Counted from the first letter of the stretch, positions 53,790-61,110 are shown. The stretch: DNA of 64,000 nucleotides from Pseudomonas sp. DG56-2 (GCF_004803755.1 NZ_CP032311.1:3860501-3924500), one strand, 5' to 3'. Notes: generated from the sequence alone by a model not told the origin. Made by a program: numbers and translations.

Positions 53790-54049
53790 GCTGCTTGCTC
53801 CTTGCCGATTTGCTTCTCGCACTTCTTGCAGCGCGTCCAGTTGCCAGCCTCAAACATCGGCGTCCGGCTGCCGGTGAACGCATCAACTCCGCAGAGCGAC
53901 CTCCAGGCATAACAGTGGCCGCCATCGGTGTCTGGGGCGGATCGCTCCTGCACGAAGAAGTGCGCCCGCACCGAAAATGGAAAAGCAGGCTTTAGCCAGC
54001 CGCGCTCTGCTGTGCTGGCTGGCCCAGTGATCATCACTACCTGGTTCAT
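53786..54049 (-). CDS. small phage protein (87 aa) with CxxC motif
   Basis: A protein MNQVVMITGPASTAERGWLK with a C-terminal TRCKKCEKQIGKE zinc-ribbon-like CxxC pair and an upstream aromatic region (HCYAWRSLCGVDAF). It may bind zinc or nucleic acid. Its ATG overlaps the preceding 25-codon frame by four bases. Confidence 0.65.
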   Translation of the reverse strand: MNQVVMITGPASTAERGWLKPAFPFSVRAHFFVQERSAPDTDGGHCYAWRSLCGVDAFTGSRTPMFEAGNWTRCKKCEKQIGKEQAA

Positions 54050-54123
54050 GCAGCCTCCTTCAGCTGTTTGATCTTTGCCCGGTACTCGGCCTTGATGGCC
54101 TTGAGGTCGTCGATGGTGTTCAC
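54046..54123 (-). CDS. 25-codon frame, probably the displaced C-terminus of NinG
   Basis: GTG-initiated frame directly after the HNH gene stop, encoding NTIDDLKAIKAEYRAKIKQL then KEAA. NinG-type proteins end with a helix of this kind (acidic start, DLK.I...YR.K...L). It ends ATGA-coupled to the next gene. It most likely is the original 3' end of ninG left behind when the endonuclease gene was inserted; GAGGG precedes it, so it might be translated as a peptide. Confidence 0.5.
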   Translation of the reverse strand: MNTIDDLKAIKAEYRAKIKQLKEAA

Positions 54124-54126
54124 GCG

Positions 54127-54759
54127 CTACGCCCTCAAGTGCGGCAGGCTGTGCTCGTCCAAGTAGTCATTCCGGGCCTTCACGGCGTCACTGATGGTCT
54201 TGAAGCGGCCCAGATGTATCTGCTTTTTCTTCCACTGCACTTTTGCGCACCACCTGCCTCGATCCCAGGAAACCCCAACATGACCGCTGGTGTTTTTATC
54301 TGTGATTCTTCGATTCGCTGCTTGAACGTTGTAATCCGCGTACCTGCAGTTTTCCGGCGAATAGCCCTTGCTTGAATCGATGCGATCCAGCGTCAGCCGA
54401 TCGGTGTAACCATTCGCAAGTGACCACTCCATGAATGGCTCGAAGCTCATCCACTCTTCGCAAAGCGTCACTCCGCCATACTTTTGGACCTCGGCGCCCT
54501 GCGGGTTTAGGCAGCGCCGCTTCATGTTTGACCAGGTGACGTGGAGGCGACTGTTTCTGTTGTTCAGCCCATGGGTAACTCGCTTTCGCCCAGCGGCCTT
54601 GTTCGCGCAAGAGATACAAAGCCCGGTCATGACCTTCGCCCTTTCCATCCTCGACTCAAACTCAGTTGAACACTCAGGGCAGCGGAAGACGCCAATAGAC
54701 CTTCTACTCCCAGACCGCTCCGAAATTGATTTGCGAACCAGAATCACACGGCTATCCAT
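54127..54759 (-). mobile_element. HNH homing endonuclease with AP2-type C-terminal domain
   Basis: A 210-residue protein: an N-terminal zinc-ribbon-like pair (FRCPECSTEF ... CISCANKAAG), an HNH core (MKRRCLNPQGAEVQKYGGVTLCEEWMSFEPFMEWS, then LTLDRIDSSKGYSPENCRYA) and an AP2-like C-terminal domain (TSGHVGVSWDRGRWCAKVQW). Its codon use looks more AT-rich than its neighbours. GAGG precedes the ATG at 54759. It overlaps the end of ninG by 16 bases, the mark of a free-standing homing gene inserted in a phage gene. The longer open frame upstream is only ninG in another frame. Confidence 0.88.
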
Positions 54760-55349
54760 GACATCGCCTCCCCATTTCTTTTTTCGATGCACCTGGCTTT
54801 CCTGGTGAAGATTTCCTTCACCCTTTTCAGGTAAGTGATGTCGTGGCGCGCTATGCCGTTGCTGCACTCCAGCCAGTCGACCTTCTCCTGCCCGATCTTC
54901 TCGATGAGCGCGGGCCGGTAGGCCATGATGTTTCCGCTCAAGAAGTTGTTGCAGGCACTGCATGACTTGTTCATGTTCCAGAGGTTGAACCGCAGGTGCG
55001 GGGCCGCGCCTACGCTGCGGAAGTGCGAGCAGTGCCACTGCCCTTGCCATGCGGCTGACTTGTCGCAGCTGATGCAGCCCAGATGCGCGTCTCGCAGCCG
55101 TACATAGCGATTGACCGCGGCCTGGGCTTCTTTGGCATAGTCTGCCCGGCTCTTGAGTTTCTCCTTGCGTACCTGGATCTCGCGGCGCGCGCGCTGGTCG
55201 ATGGCCTTCCGGGCTTTGTCGTGATTCACTGGCGCCAAGGCCAGGGCACACTTCACGCTGCAGGCCTTCTGCGTCGACAGCGATGGCCGGAACTTCCCGC
55301 CGCAGGACTTGCAGGTCTTCTGCTTCACTTCCTTGAGAGCTACGCGCAC
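54744..55349 (-). CDS. ninG: NinG recombination protein (lambda Rap-like)
   Basis: A 201-residue DNA junction endonuclease family member: a zinc motif at the start (QKTCKSCGGKFRPSLSTQKACSVKCALALA), an Arg/Lys-rich helix (AIDQRARREIQVRKEKLKSRADYAKEAQ), and an HNH-like region with CISCDKSAAWQGQWHCSHFRSVG and NKSCSACNNFLSGN. The C-terminal part (HDITYLKRVKEIFTRKARCIEKR) runs into the HNH gene start; the protein end may have been replaced by the insertion. Confidence 0.88.
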   Translation of the reverse strand: MRVALKEVKQKTCKSCGGKFRPSLSTQKACSVKCALALAPVNHDKARKAIDQRARREIQVRKEKLKSRADYAKEAQAAVNRYVRLRDAHLGCISCDKSAAWQGQWHCSHFRSVGAAPHLRFNLWNMNKSCSACNNFLSGNIMAYRPALIEKIGQEKVDWLECSNGIARHDITYLKRVKEIFTRKARCIEKRNGEAMSWIAV

Positions 55350-55618
55350 GGTTCAGCCTCCTTGGCTTTCTGCTGCTCGGGGGCGAAGTCGCCGCGCAGG
55401 GGCATGAGCCATTTTCCCCAGACGATGGCCTTGTCTTCGCTGACCACCCACACGACCTCGCCGCCTTCCTTCTCGTAGACGCCAGGGTCCATCGGGTCTC
55501 TTCGGTCAACGGGTCCGACGCAGTGGCGGCTGATCAGCTCTACGCAGGTTCCGATCACTGGCGGAAACGTGTGATTGAGTACCAGCGCCAGGTCACCCGG
55601 CTTGAATTGATGGCTCAT
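55340..55618 (-). CDS. small phage protein (92 aa), unknown
   Basis: A protein MSHQFKPGDLALVLNHTFPP, then GTCVELISRHCVGPVDRRDP and VVWVVSEDKAIVWGKWLMPL. The KPGDLALV...G..VEL pattern resembles small SH3-like barrels common in phage nin regions. It is linked to NinB by an ATGA overlap and overlaps ninG by ten bases. Confidence 0.7.
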   Translation of the reverse strand: MSHQFKPGDLALVLNHTFPPVIGTCVELISRHCVGPVDRRDPMDPGVYEKEGGEVVWVVSEDKAIVWGKWLMPLRGDFAPEQQKAKEAEPCA

Positions 55619-56061
55619 GCAGCCCTCCCGCGGCGCTCGCCGTAGATCGCCATCATCAGGTCCTCTGGATGCGGTAGGAGCAGCTGCAGGCTCTCGGCGC
55701 AGTAAGCGTCCAGAAGCTCCAGGTACTGAGTCATCTGCTGGGTGCTGAACTTGCGGGTCTTGGCCCGGCCTACGCGGTACCGGGTGCCATCGGGCAGCTC
55801 CACCGGGTGAACCTCGGCCGGCCAGAGCTTGGCCACCAGAATCTCGTGCCATTCCTCGCTGCTTGCTGCCTGGCCGTAGGAATCGCGCAGGTGCTCCTGG
55901 ATCAGGCCGTTCCACATCCACAGCAGGCGGTTCTGGGCATCGCTGCGCTTGTTGCGCACCTCGACGATGGTCAGGCGGCGCGGCTTGGCCAGGTCCAGAC
56001 CGGTGAGGTATCCAATCAGGCGGGCGCGGTCTTGCTCGGTGCGGAGCATGAGGTCAGTCAT
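55615..56061 (-). CDS. ninB: NinB recombination protein
   Basis: A 148-residue protein (MTDLMLRTEQDRARLIGYLT, TIVEVRNKRSDAQNRLLWMW, EWHEILVAKLWPAEVHPVELPDG, FSTQQMTQYLELLDAYCAE), clearly of the NinB/Orf family that binds single-stranded DNA and assists recombination in place of RecFOR. The start at 56061 overlaps the preceding stop. Confidence 0.92.
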   Translation of the reverse strand: MTDLMLRTEQDRARLIGYLTGLDLAKPRRLTIVEVRNKRSDAQNRLLWMWNGLIQEHLRDSYGQAASSEEWHEILVAKLWPAEVHPVELPDGTRYRVGRAKTRKFSTQQMTQYLELLDAYCAESLQLLLPHPEDLMMAIYGERRGRAA

Positions 56062-56482
56062 GGGATGCCTCCTTGGCCATGGACTCATCAACAACCGCAT
56101 CCGCCATTCCGCTGAACAACGGCATCTTCCCCTCGTTCCAGATCGCCAACGGCGAGCTGGTACCAATCGGGTTGCGAACGAAGCGGTACCGCTCGGCATC
56201 CTTGCGCAGCGCCTCATTCTCGGCCTTTAGCTGGTCGACCTGCTTGCCGCGCTCCTCGGATGCGAAGCTCACACGGTTGTAGTTGGCGCATACCTGCTCA
56301 TGTGATTCACGAAGTTGCTCGATCTCCTCGAGAAGGGCCAGGACACCGCCGGGCTGTGTTAGCGCCTCGTAGTCCGCCACATGCTGCTGGAAGTCACGGG
56401 CCTCGCTGTCGGTAAGGCAACCATCGACATCGCGGAGCATGATTTCGGCCAGCGCCTTCAGCTTCTCTTTGTCGATGATCAT
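56054..56482 (-). CDS. phage protein with coiled coil, Ea22-like (142 aa)
   Basis: A protein with a central coiled coil (LLEEIEQLRESHEQVCANYN, ERGKQVDQLKAENEALRKDA) followed by ERYRFVRNPIGTSSPLAIWN, the ending typical of Ead/Ea22-type phage proteins. It starts MIIDKEKLKALAEIML and overlaps both neighbours. Function unknown. Confidence 0.72.
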   Translation of the reverse strand: MIIDKEKLKALAEIMLRDVDGCLTDSEARDFQQHVADYEALTQPGGVLALLEEIEQLRESHEQVCANYNRVSFASEERGKQVDQLKAENEALRKDAERYRFVRNPIGTSSPLAIWNEGKMPLFSGMADAVVDESMAKEASHD

Positions 56483-56817
56483 GGCTTCACCTTCAGGCCT
56501 TGGGCCTCGATCGCTTGACGGCACTTCCGATAGGTCTGGCACTGGGCGCCATGGCGAGCCTCCAAATAACGGAACTCTTCCGACTCCCGATCTACGGGCT
56601 CATCGATGTAGACTTCGGGCAAATCTGGCTCAGGCAGCTCCACCACTACGGCCTCGCGGGAGGCCTGCCAGAACAGCCAGTAGCACTGAGCGGCATAGTT
56701 CAGGTACTCGCCATCCTCGCCCTTGGCCAGATGACCGGGGAACAGCCCACCCTCAGAGCTGAGCGCAAACTTCTCGAACTGCTCGCGCACGCTGTCGCGC
56801 ATCTTGTTGGTGTCCAT
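56479..56817 (-). CDS. phage protein (112 aa), unknown
   Basis: A protein MDTNKMRDSVREQFEKFALS with AAQCYWLFWQASREAVVVELPEP, a pattern seen repeatedly in small nin-region proteins (AW..WQASR). Coupled to both neighbours. No enzymatic motif. Confidence 0.72.
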   Translation of the reverse strand: MDTNKMRDSVREQFEKFALSSEGGLFPGHLAKGEDGEYLNYAAQCYWLFWQASREAVVVELPEPDLPEVYIDEPVDRESEEFRYLEARHGAQCQTYRKCRQAIEAQGLKVKP

Positions 56818-57077
56818 CAGTGCTTCTCCTCGGCCAGGTACTCGTGGCAAAGCTTGCCCGTGGTCTTGTGCTCAAGATTTCCTTGGCGGTTGGTGAAGAA
56901 CTCACCCTTAGGCAGGTATTCACGCTTGAACACGCCATGCCACTTGCCGATGCTTGGGTCGCAGGCCGCACACAGCTTTCGGCCTTGGCATGGATTTCCC
57001 TCGTCGCTGCGGAACCAGTAGCCGCTGGTAGCGGTGTTGTCGCGGCAACCGCACTCTTCACACTGAAACAGGCTCAC
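56817..57077 (-). CDS. small zinc-finger-like phage protein (86 aa)
   Basis: A GTG-initiated protein with paired cysteines (FQCEECGCRDNTATSGYW, GRKLCAACDPSIGKWHG, TGKLCHEYL), likely zinc binding. Its GTG overlaps the stop of a 23-codon frame (GTGA) within a GGGGAGGGGG-rich site. Function unknown. Confidence 0.7.
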   Translation of the reverse strand: MSLFQCEECGCRDNTATSGYWFRSDEGNPCQGRKLCAACDPSIGKWHGVFKREYLPKGEFFTNRQGNLEHKTTGKLCHEYLAEEKH

Positions 57078-57145
57078 ACCCCCTCCCCAGCCGGCTGCCC
57101 GGCGCGCTTGATGTTAAACTTGGCCAGCAGGTGGGCACGGCTCAT
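57074..57145 (-). CDS. possible 23-residue peptide
   Basis: Frame MSRAHLLAKFNIKRAGQPAG then EGV, coupled at both ends (ATGA to the nuclease gene, GTGA to the zinc-finger gene). The tight coupling supports translation, but a product this short is uncertain. Confidence 0.35.
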   Translation of the reverse strand: MSRAHLLAKFNIKRAGQPAGEGV

Positions 57146-57795
57146 GCTGCACCTCGCTGAGAAAGGCGGAATTGCTGACGATCGAGGAACCACTTGATGC
57201 CTCTCTCACAAACGCTAGGGGCAGGGAGAGAGGCCATGCGCTCGGCATTTACCGGGGCATGCGTCTCGCGCAGGCACTGTTCCATGTCAGATCGATCAGC
57301 CATGCCAAGAAACAGTTCTTCCAGGATGTCGCCGATAGGCCGGACGTTATCCATGATGTCGCCCTTGGCTGCGGCGCTGATGCGCTCCCACATCCCATAG
57401 TCGCCGTGGTCGCGTACCAAGCAATGAAGGTCGTAAGGGCAAATTCCATTCGTCCAGCCGCCCGAGCCGCGCACAAGCATTCCGCAGTTCATGAGGCCTT
57501 CACGGTCGGATTCAGGTCGCCCAACCAAGAACATGACTTCTCGACCGGTGCGCTCCATCACTGCATCGGCTTTCTGGATCTCGATATCGGTCGGGTTCTT
57601 TCCTTTCACCTCTAGGTAGATACCCACGTTCGGCAGCCAGAAATCAGGCAGGTAGTAGCCCTCATCGACTCGTACTAGATCAGGCTCGTACAGGTAGAAA
57701 ATCTCGGCAGCCTCAAGCACGCGAGCCCAAAGCAGCTCGGTGTAGGAACGAAGGCGGTAGCCGTTGTGGTGGTAGATCGCTCTGCGCTCTCTCAT
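57142..57795 (-). CDS. PD-(D/E)XK-type phage nuclease (217 aa)
   Basis: The N-terminal 70 residues have the layout of a PD-(D/E)XK endonuclease: Glu20 in RLRSYTELLWARVL, Asp51 in YYLPDFWLP and E62-V-K64 in IYLEVKGKNP. The C-terminal part is unassigned (GDIMDNVRPIGDILEELFLG). It is encoded between DnaB and the nin genes, so a role in phage DNA processing is plausible. Its start abuts the helicase stop. Confidence 0.75.
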   Translation of the reverse strand: MRERRAIYHHNGYRLRSYTELLWARVLEAAEIFYLYEPDLVRVDEGYYLPDFWLPNVGIYLEVKGKNPTDIEIQKADAVMERTGREVMFLVGRPESDREGLMNCGMLVRGSGGWTNGICPYDLHCLVRDHGDYGMWERISAAAKGDIMDNVRPIGDILEELFLGMADRSDMEQCLRETHAPVNAERMASLPAPSVCERGIKWFLDRQQFRLSQRGAA

Positions 57796-59135
57796 CAGAA
57801 ATTCACCTGCACGACGTTGTCTTGGCGAGAACGATTGGCAAGCGGCATGAAGCGAGAGCGGTCGCCCTGGAACACAGTTGGAACAATGCCGATCTCGCCG
57901 TCACGGTTCTTGCGGATCAGGATTTCCCCGATGCCCTTGTCCTGGGTGTTGGGGTGGTAGACCTCGTCGCGGTACACGAACATCACGATGTCGGCGTCCT
58001 GCTCAATGGCGCCGGATTCACGCAGGTCGCTCAGCACTGGGCGCTTGTCTGGACGGGATTCGCAGCCGCGGTTGAGCTGTGACAGGACGATGACCGGGCA
58101 CTCCAGTTCGCGAGCCAGTAGCTTGATCTGGCGCGACATCGCGGTGACATCCTCGGTGCGACCCTTCCCCTCGCCTTCCATCAGCCCCAGGTAGTCGATC
58201 ACCACCAGGCCAAGACCTCCCATGCGGTGCGCCTGGCGACGAGCAATGGAGCGAATGCGCGGCATGGTCATGACTGGCACGTCAGACACGCAGATCGGCG
58301 CGTCACGCAGCCTGAGGGTCGCTGCAGCCAGCTCGGCGGAATAATCGCTGGCACACTCGCCAGTCTTCAGCGATGGCAGCGGGATACCGCCAACCGCAGC
58401 CAGAAGGCGATCCATGAGCTGGGTCTTGGTCATTTCCAGGCTGACCACCAAAACCGGCCGGCGCTGGTTGATCGCCACATCCGCCGCGACGTTCATCGCC
58501 AGCGTGGTCTTACCCATCGCTGGGCGCCCGGCAACCACGATCATCTGCCCTGCCTTCAGGCCTTGGGTGTACTTGTCGAGGTCAGGAATGCCGGAGCCCA
58601 GGCCATCCATGACGATGCCATTCTCGAAGCGATCAAGGCGCTCCTGCAGGATCTCAATGTGCTCAGCAAGGATGTCGCCGATCATCTGGCACTCACCGTC
58701 GCTGCCAGTGGCGTCCAGGCCCAGCACGATGGATTGAGCCAGCGATATTTTGTCCTCGATGTCCGCCCGCTCATGCGCCACTTCGTTGATGCGCTCAGCG
58801 GCAGCTGCCAACTGACGGCAGATGGCACGGTCGCGAATGATCTGGGCGTAGGACTTGGCGTTGGCCACGCTTGGGGTGTTTGCTTGAATCTCGCCGGCGT
58901 AGGCCAGAGTACGGGTTCCGCTCGGCAGCTCGGAACGACGATCACTCAGGGTGATCACGTCCACCGGCTGGCCGTCCGCGTGCAATTCCAAGATCAGGCG
59001 ATACAGGTCGGCGTTGTCTTCCCAGGCAAACGCGTCAGAAGCCAGGTTGTCGGAGATCACGTCGATCAGGTGCGGCTGACGCAGCATGGCCCCCAACACA
59101 CCGTGTTCGGCCTCAAGGCTGTGAAGTTCGTTCAT
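57795..59135 (-). CDS. replicative DNA helicase, DnaB type
   Basis: A 446-residue helicase. The N-terminal domain (LEAEHGVLGAMLRQPHLIDVI) and RecA-like domain are complete: Walker A VVAGRPAMGKTTLAM (about residues 200-214), Walker B LVVIDYLGLMEG, the motif RQIKLLARELECPVIVLSQL and RSDLRESGAIEQDADIVMFV-like ending (LSDLRESGAIEQDADIVMF). A phage-encoded DnaB replaces host loading via lambda P. It overlaps the initiator gene by four bases. Confidence 0.94.
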   Translation of the reverse strand: MNELHSLEAEHGVLGAMLRQPHLIDVISDNLASDAFAWEDNADLYRLILELHADGQPVDVITLSDRRSELPSGTRTLAYAGEIQANTPSVANAKSYAQIIRDRAICRQLAAAAERINEVAHERADIEDKISLAQSIVLGLDATGSDGECQMIGDILAEHIEILQERLDRFENGIVMDGLGSGIPDLDKYTQGLKAGQMIVVAGRPAMGKTTLAMNVAADVAINQRRPVLVVSLEMTKTQLMDRLLAAVGGIPLPSLKTGECASDYSAELAAATLRLRDAPICVSDVPVMTMPRIRSIARRQAHRMGGLGLVVIDYLGLMEGEGKGRTEDVTAMSRQIKLLARELECPVIVLSQLNRGCESRPDKRPVLSDLRESGAIEQDADIVMFVYRDEVYHPNTQDKGIGEILIRKNRDGEIGIVPTVFQGDRSRFMPLANRSRQDNVVQVNF

Positions 59136-60121
59136 TGCGCGGCCTCCGCAATCTCACGGAACACAGCGCGGCTGACCAGGGCCTCAAGACGTGGCTGGAC
59201 GTTCTGGCCACGGAAGAACACCTGGTTTCGGTTGTTGGCCTTCTGGAAGAAACCGAGCCAGAAGCCCTGCCCGCTCTGGTGATCAGGGGATTCGTTCCAG
59301 CGTTCGGCGATCATGCTGCGAAGCACGCGGTCACCGGCCACAGTCACAACTGGCAGACTCGGGCAAACCTTGTGGTACAGGTCGATGATCTTTTCTACCG
59401 GCACGCCGGCCTCGCTGGCACCGTTCGGGCTGCGCTTGAACGCACGGCCCAACCAGTTGACCAGGAAGCGGCGCCAGTCCTTCTTCGGCTTGCTGCCACT
59501 GGCCCAGGCTGCCGCACGCTTGATCTCCGCTTCCACGTCGATCGGTGCATAGGCCTCTGCCCATTTGGTGATCAGGGTGGCGTCCACTTCGAAATCTTCG
59601 CCAGTGAACACAACCAGCTTGGCTTCCGACTGAGCGGGCTCAGCCCCCTGGGGGGCAGTAATCTGTTCCGTAGGAACAGTTACTAGGGGTTTTTCTTTCG
59701 TATAAAGAAGGGAGTCGTCGGAAATTGGTAGTTTCGTTACGTTGTCGGAATTACCAATTTTGGTAGTTTCGACTGATTTTGGTTGAGTCGATTGTTCTTT
59801 CTTTGGCTCTTGGTAAACCCACTCGGAGGTCGAGCAAATACCGATTTCACCACGGCTTCCGCCAACTCGGTACAGCACCCGACGCGCCAGCAAGCTGCTG
59901 ATAGCACGCGAAACGTGCGCAGGCAGGATGTTGGTCATCTTGGCCACTTCTTCAGCGGTAATACGGCGCTCCTGCAGGTTGTAGCCGATAACTAGCCGAG
60001 CAATCGCATGGAGTGTCTTGAACTCAGCTGGCGACAGGTGAACCGCTGCCAGAGCGTCCATCAGCTGGTTGTCCATCCGGGTAAAGCCCCCGGCTGATTT
60101 GAAGGTAAAGACGTTACTCAT
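59132..60121 (-). CDS. phage replication initiator, O-like
   Basis: A 329-residue protein. The N-terminal winged-helix domain (GGFTRMDNQLMDALAAVHLS, FKTLHAIARLVIGYNLQ, ITAEEVAKMTNILPAHVSRA) is of the phage replication O type. A low-complexity middle (about residues 108-160) is encoded by DNA with iteron-like repeats. The C-terminal part (WAEAYAPIDVEAEIKRAAAWASGS) resembles helicase-loading regions. The placement directly before DnaB matches an O-P-like pair. Confidence 0.85.
   Translation of the reverse strand: MSNVFTFKSAGGFTRMDNQLMDALAAVHLSPAEFKTLHAIARLVIGYNLQERRITAEEVAKMTNILPAHVSRAISSLLARRVLYRVGGSRGEIGICSTSEWVYQEPKKEQSTQPKSVETTKIGNSDNVTKLPISDDSLLYTKEKPLVTVPTEQITAPQGAEPAQSEAKLVVFTGEDFEVDATLITKWAEAYAPIDVEAEIKRAAAWASGSKPKKDWRRFLVNWLGRAFKRSPNGASEAGVPVEKIIDLYHKVCPSLPVVTVAGDRVLRSMIAERWNESPDHQSGQGFWLGFFQKANNRNQVFFRGQNVQPRLEALVSRAVFREIAEAAQ
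59715..59772. repeat. iteron-like repeats within the initiator gene; candidate phage origin
   Basis: TTGGTAGTTTCG occurs at 59725-59736 and 59760-59771, each preceded by GTCGGAA (59717 and 59744), with a TACCAA/TTGGTA palindrome between. The segment is clearly more AT-rich than its surroundings. Lambda keeps its origin iterons inside gene O in the same way. Confidence 0.55.
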
Positions 60122-60335
60122 GGGCTACTCCAGGGTGCGGAGCAGCAACGAACGCATGCAGGTGCTGCAGGCATTCGCGGATGAGCTGTCGTTTGGATTG
60201 GCGAGAGTATTGAGAACGGACAAGTCGAGCAGCATTCACAGCTGACTCTAAATGTCCGCGCGCCACGGAATCGAACTTCGCGTTTTGTGGCGCTGAATTC
60301 GATGGGGCTTGTATACTGGATTCCTGCAGATGCAT
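60114..60335 (-). CDS. small phage protein (73 aa) upstream of the initiator
   Basis: A protein MHLQESSIQAPSNSAPQNAK followed by VARGHLESAVNAARLVRSQY and KRQLIRECLQHLHAFVAAPH. ATG 60335 has GAGGTG upstream and its stop overlaps the initiator start. A competing frame from GTG 60342 has a less protein-like composition. Copy 3 of the stem-loop repeat is inside it. Function unknown. Confidence 0.6.
   Translation of the reverse strand: MHLQESSIQAPSNSAPQNAKFDSVARGHLESAVNAARLVRSQYSRQSKRQLIRECLQHLHAFVAAPHPGVAHE
60259..60294. repeat. prophage stem-loop repeat, copy 3
   Basis: Arms CGCGCCACGGAA and TTTTGTGGCGCT around a 12-base loop; core GCGCCAC/GTGGCGC perfect. It lies just upstream of a plus-strand TATACT box. 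Related to copies at 45713 and 51642. Confidence 0.75.
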
Positions 60336-60393
60336 AATTCACCTCAAGAGTTTTATGTGAAGCAGAGAGCCGGGCCGCAATCCCGGCTTTTTT
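60312..60393 (+). ncRNA. candidate antisense RNA in the OOP position
   Basis: A plus-strand -10-like TATACT (60312-60317), then about 70 bases antisense to the ribosome binding site and start of the 73-residue gene, ending in a rho-independent terminator at 60368-60393. A weak -35 leaves the promoter uncertain. The position, opposite to the operon between the repressor-proximal small genes and the initiator gene, equals that of lambda OOP RNA. Confidence 0.45.
60368..60393 (+). terminator. plus-strand rho-independent terminator
   Basis: AGCCGGG and CCCGGCT around a seven-base loop followed by six T on the plus strand. All genes around it are on the minus strand, where no T-tract follows the stem. 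Confidence 0.8.
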
Positions 60394-60410
60394 GTGCCTG
60401 TAATTTAGAG

Positions 60411-60456
60411 AGGGCCTCTTGGTTACCCTGAAGAGTCCCCTCCAGAGGCCCTTTTT
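60411..60456 (+). terminator. second plus-strand terminator overlapping the end of the 70-residue gene
   Basis: A 9-bp stem AGGGCCTCT/AGAGGCCCT with a 24-base loop followed by TTTTT on the plus strand; it covers the 3' end of the gene at 60423. It is in tandem with the terminator at 60368. Confidence 0.6.
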
Positions 60457-60635
60457 GGGGTCACCAATTGCAGGACCTTGGCCTTCCTTCGCCCAACCTC
60501 GGAAACAGCCCCGCTCGCTATGGCTGTTTCCATCATCGCGTTGATGGCCTGGCTGAAACTCCAGCCGTTCTGGAACATCAACCTCTCTACCTTTAGCCGC
60601 GTATCAGGCGGCAACTTTTCAAGTTCAACGGTCAT
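60423..60635 (-). CDS. small phage protein (70 aa), unknown
   Basis: A protein MTVELEKLPPDTRLKVERLM followed by QNGWSFSQAINAMMETAIAS and GRRKAKVLQLVTPKRASGG; helical and basic at the end. It occupies the cII position relative to the Cro-like gene, but no cII similarity is evident. Confidence 0.65.
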   Translation of the reverse strand: MTVELEKLPPDTRLKVERLMFQNGWSFSQAINAMMETAIASGAVSEVGRRKAKVLQLVTPKRASGGDSSG

Positions 60636-60654
60636 TTAGGCCTCCATAGGCCCT

Positions 60655-60855
60655 TCAGCCCGCGATATCTTCTTGCTTGTCCTGCATCAGCTCTTCGATA
60701 ACGCCGTTGGCTACTGCCCACTCGATGATTTCGTAGAGGTAGGTCGCGTGCTGCATGCGGGTTTTGGTGGCTGCCTTGCGAAGAATCCGGTCAAGAACAG
60801 GTTCAAAACGAACCTTCACCGGAATGGCGCGTTTCTGACTGGGGTCCATGTACAT
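60655..60855 (-). CDS. small phage protein (66 aa), possible ribbon-helix-helix regulator
   Basis: A protein MDPSQKRAIPVKVRFEPVLD followed by RILRKAATKTRMQHATYLYE and IIEWAVANGVIEELMQDK. The beta-strand (IPVKVRFEP) then two helices resembles a ribbon-helix-helix fold, which would make it a DNA-binding regulator; this is a pattern guess. Confidence 0.62.
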   Translation of the reverse strand: MYMDPSQKRAIPVKVRFEPVLDRILRKAATKTRMQHATYLYEIIEWAVANGVIEELMQDKQEDIAG

Positions 60856-60888
60856 ACGGGGCGTTCCTTTGTGGCTGTTGAAGTTGGT

Positions 60889-61110
60889 TTAAGCGGCGGA
60901 TTTTTTCGGGCTGTGCTTGCCGTTCTTGGCCAGCTCAGCGTGCATCTGGTCAATGGCGGTGCCGGCTACGTAGCTCGGGTTGATGATCTGCCCATTGCGG
61001 ATACGGAATACCGTCGAGATGTCGCATTTGGCGCGCTCTGCAATGGCCTTGTAGGTCATTCCCGAGCCCAGTAATGCGTCGAGTTTTTTTGGAAGATCGG
61101 TAGCGCTCAT
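60889..61110 (-). CDS. Cro-like repressor
   Basis: A 73-residue protein (MSATDLPKKLDALLGSGMTY, then a helix-turn-helix KAIAERAKCDISTVFRIRNG and a basic tail). It is divergent from the CI-like gene across a short operator region, the standard cro position. GGAGGCAGCC precedes the ATG at 61110. Confidence 0.85.
   Translation of the reverse strand: MSATDLPKKLDALLGSGMTYKAIAERAKCDISTVFRIRNGQIINPSYVAGTAIDQMHAELAKNGKHSPKKSAA

Noticed and set aside
53680..53925. 81-codon minus-strand frame
   Set aside because: Shadow of the 87-residue and 43-residue genes, Arg/Ser-rich and without a start site.
54841..54860. fourth copy of the GTGGCGC stem-loop in the ninG gene
   Set aside because: Only one arm (GTGGCGCG) is present with no partner arm nearby, so it is likely chance.
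54760..55509. N-terminal extension of the HNH gene frame to 460 codons
   Set aside because: The upstream part is ninG read in another frame, rich in Arg/Gly/Pro; the ATG at 54759 has a good ribosome binding site.
60118..60342. alternative 74-codon frame from GTG 60342
   Set aside because: Overlaps the 60114-60335 frame, is rich in Cys/Pro/Ser with no plausible fold, and its start lacks a well-spaced Shine-Dalgarno.
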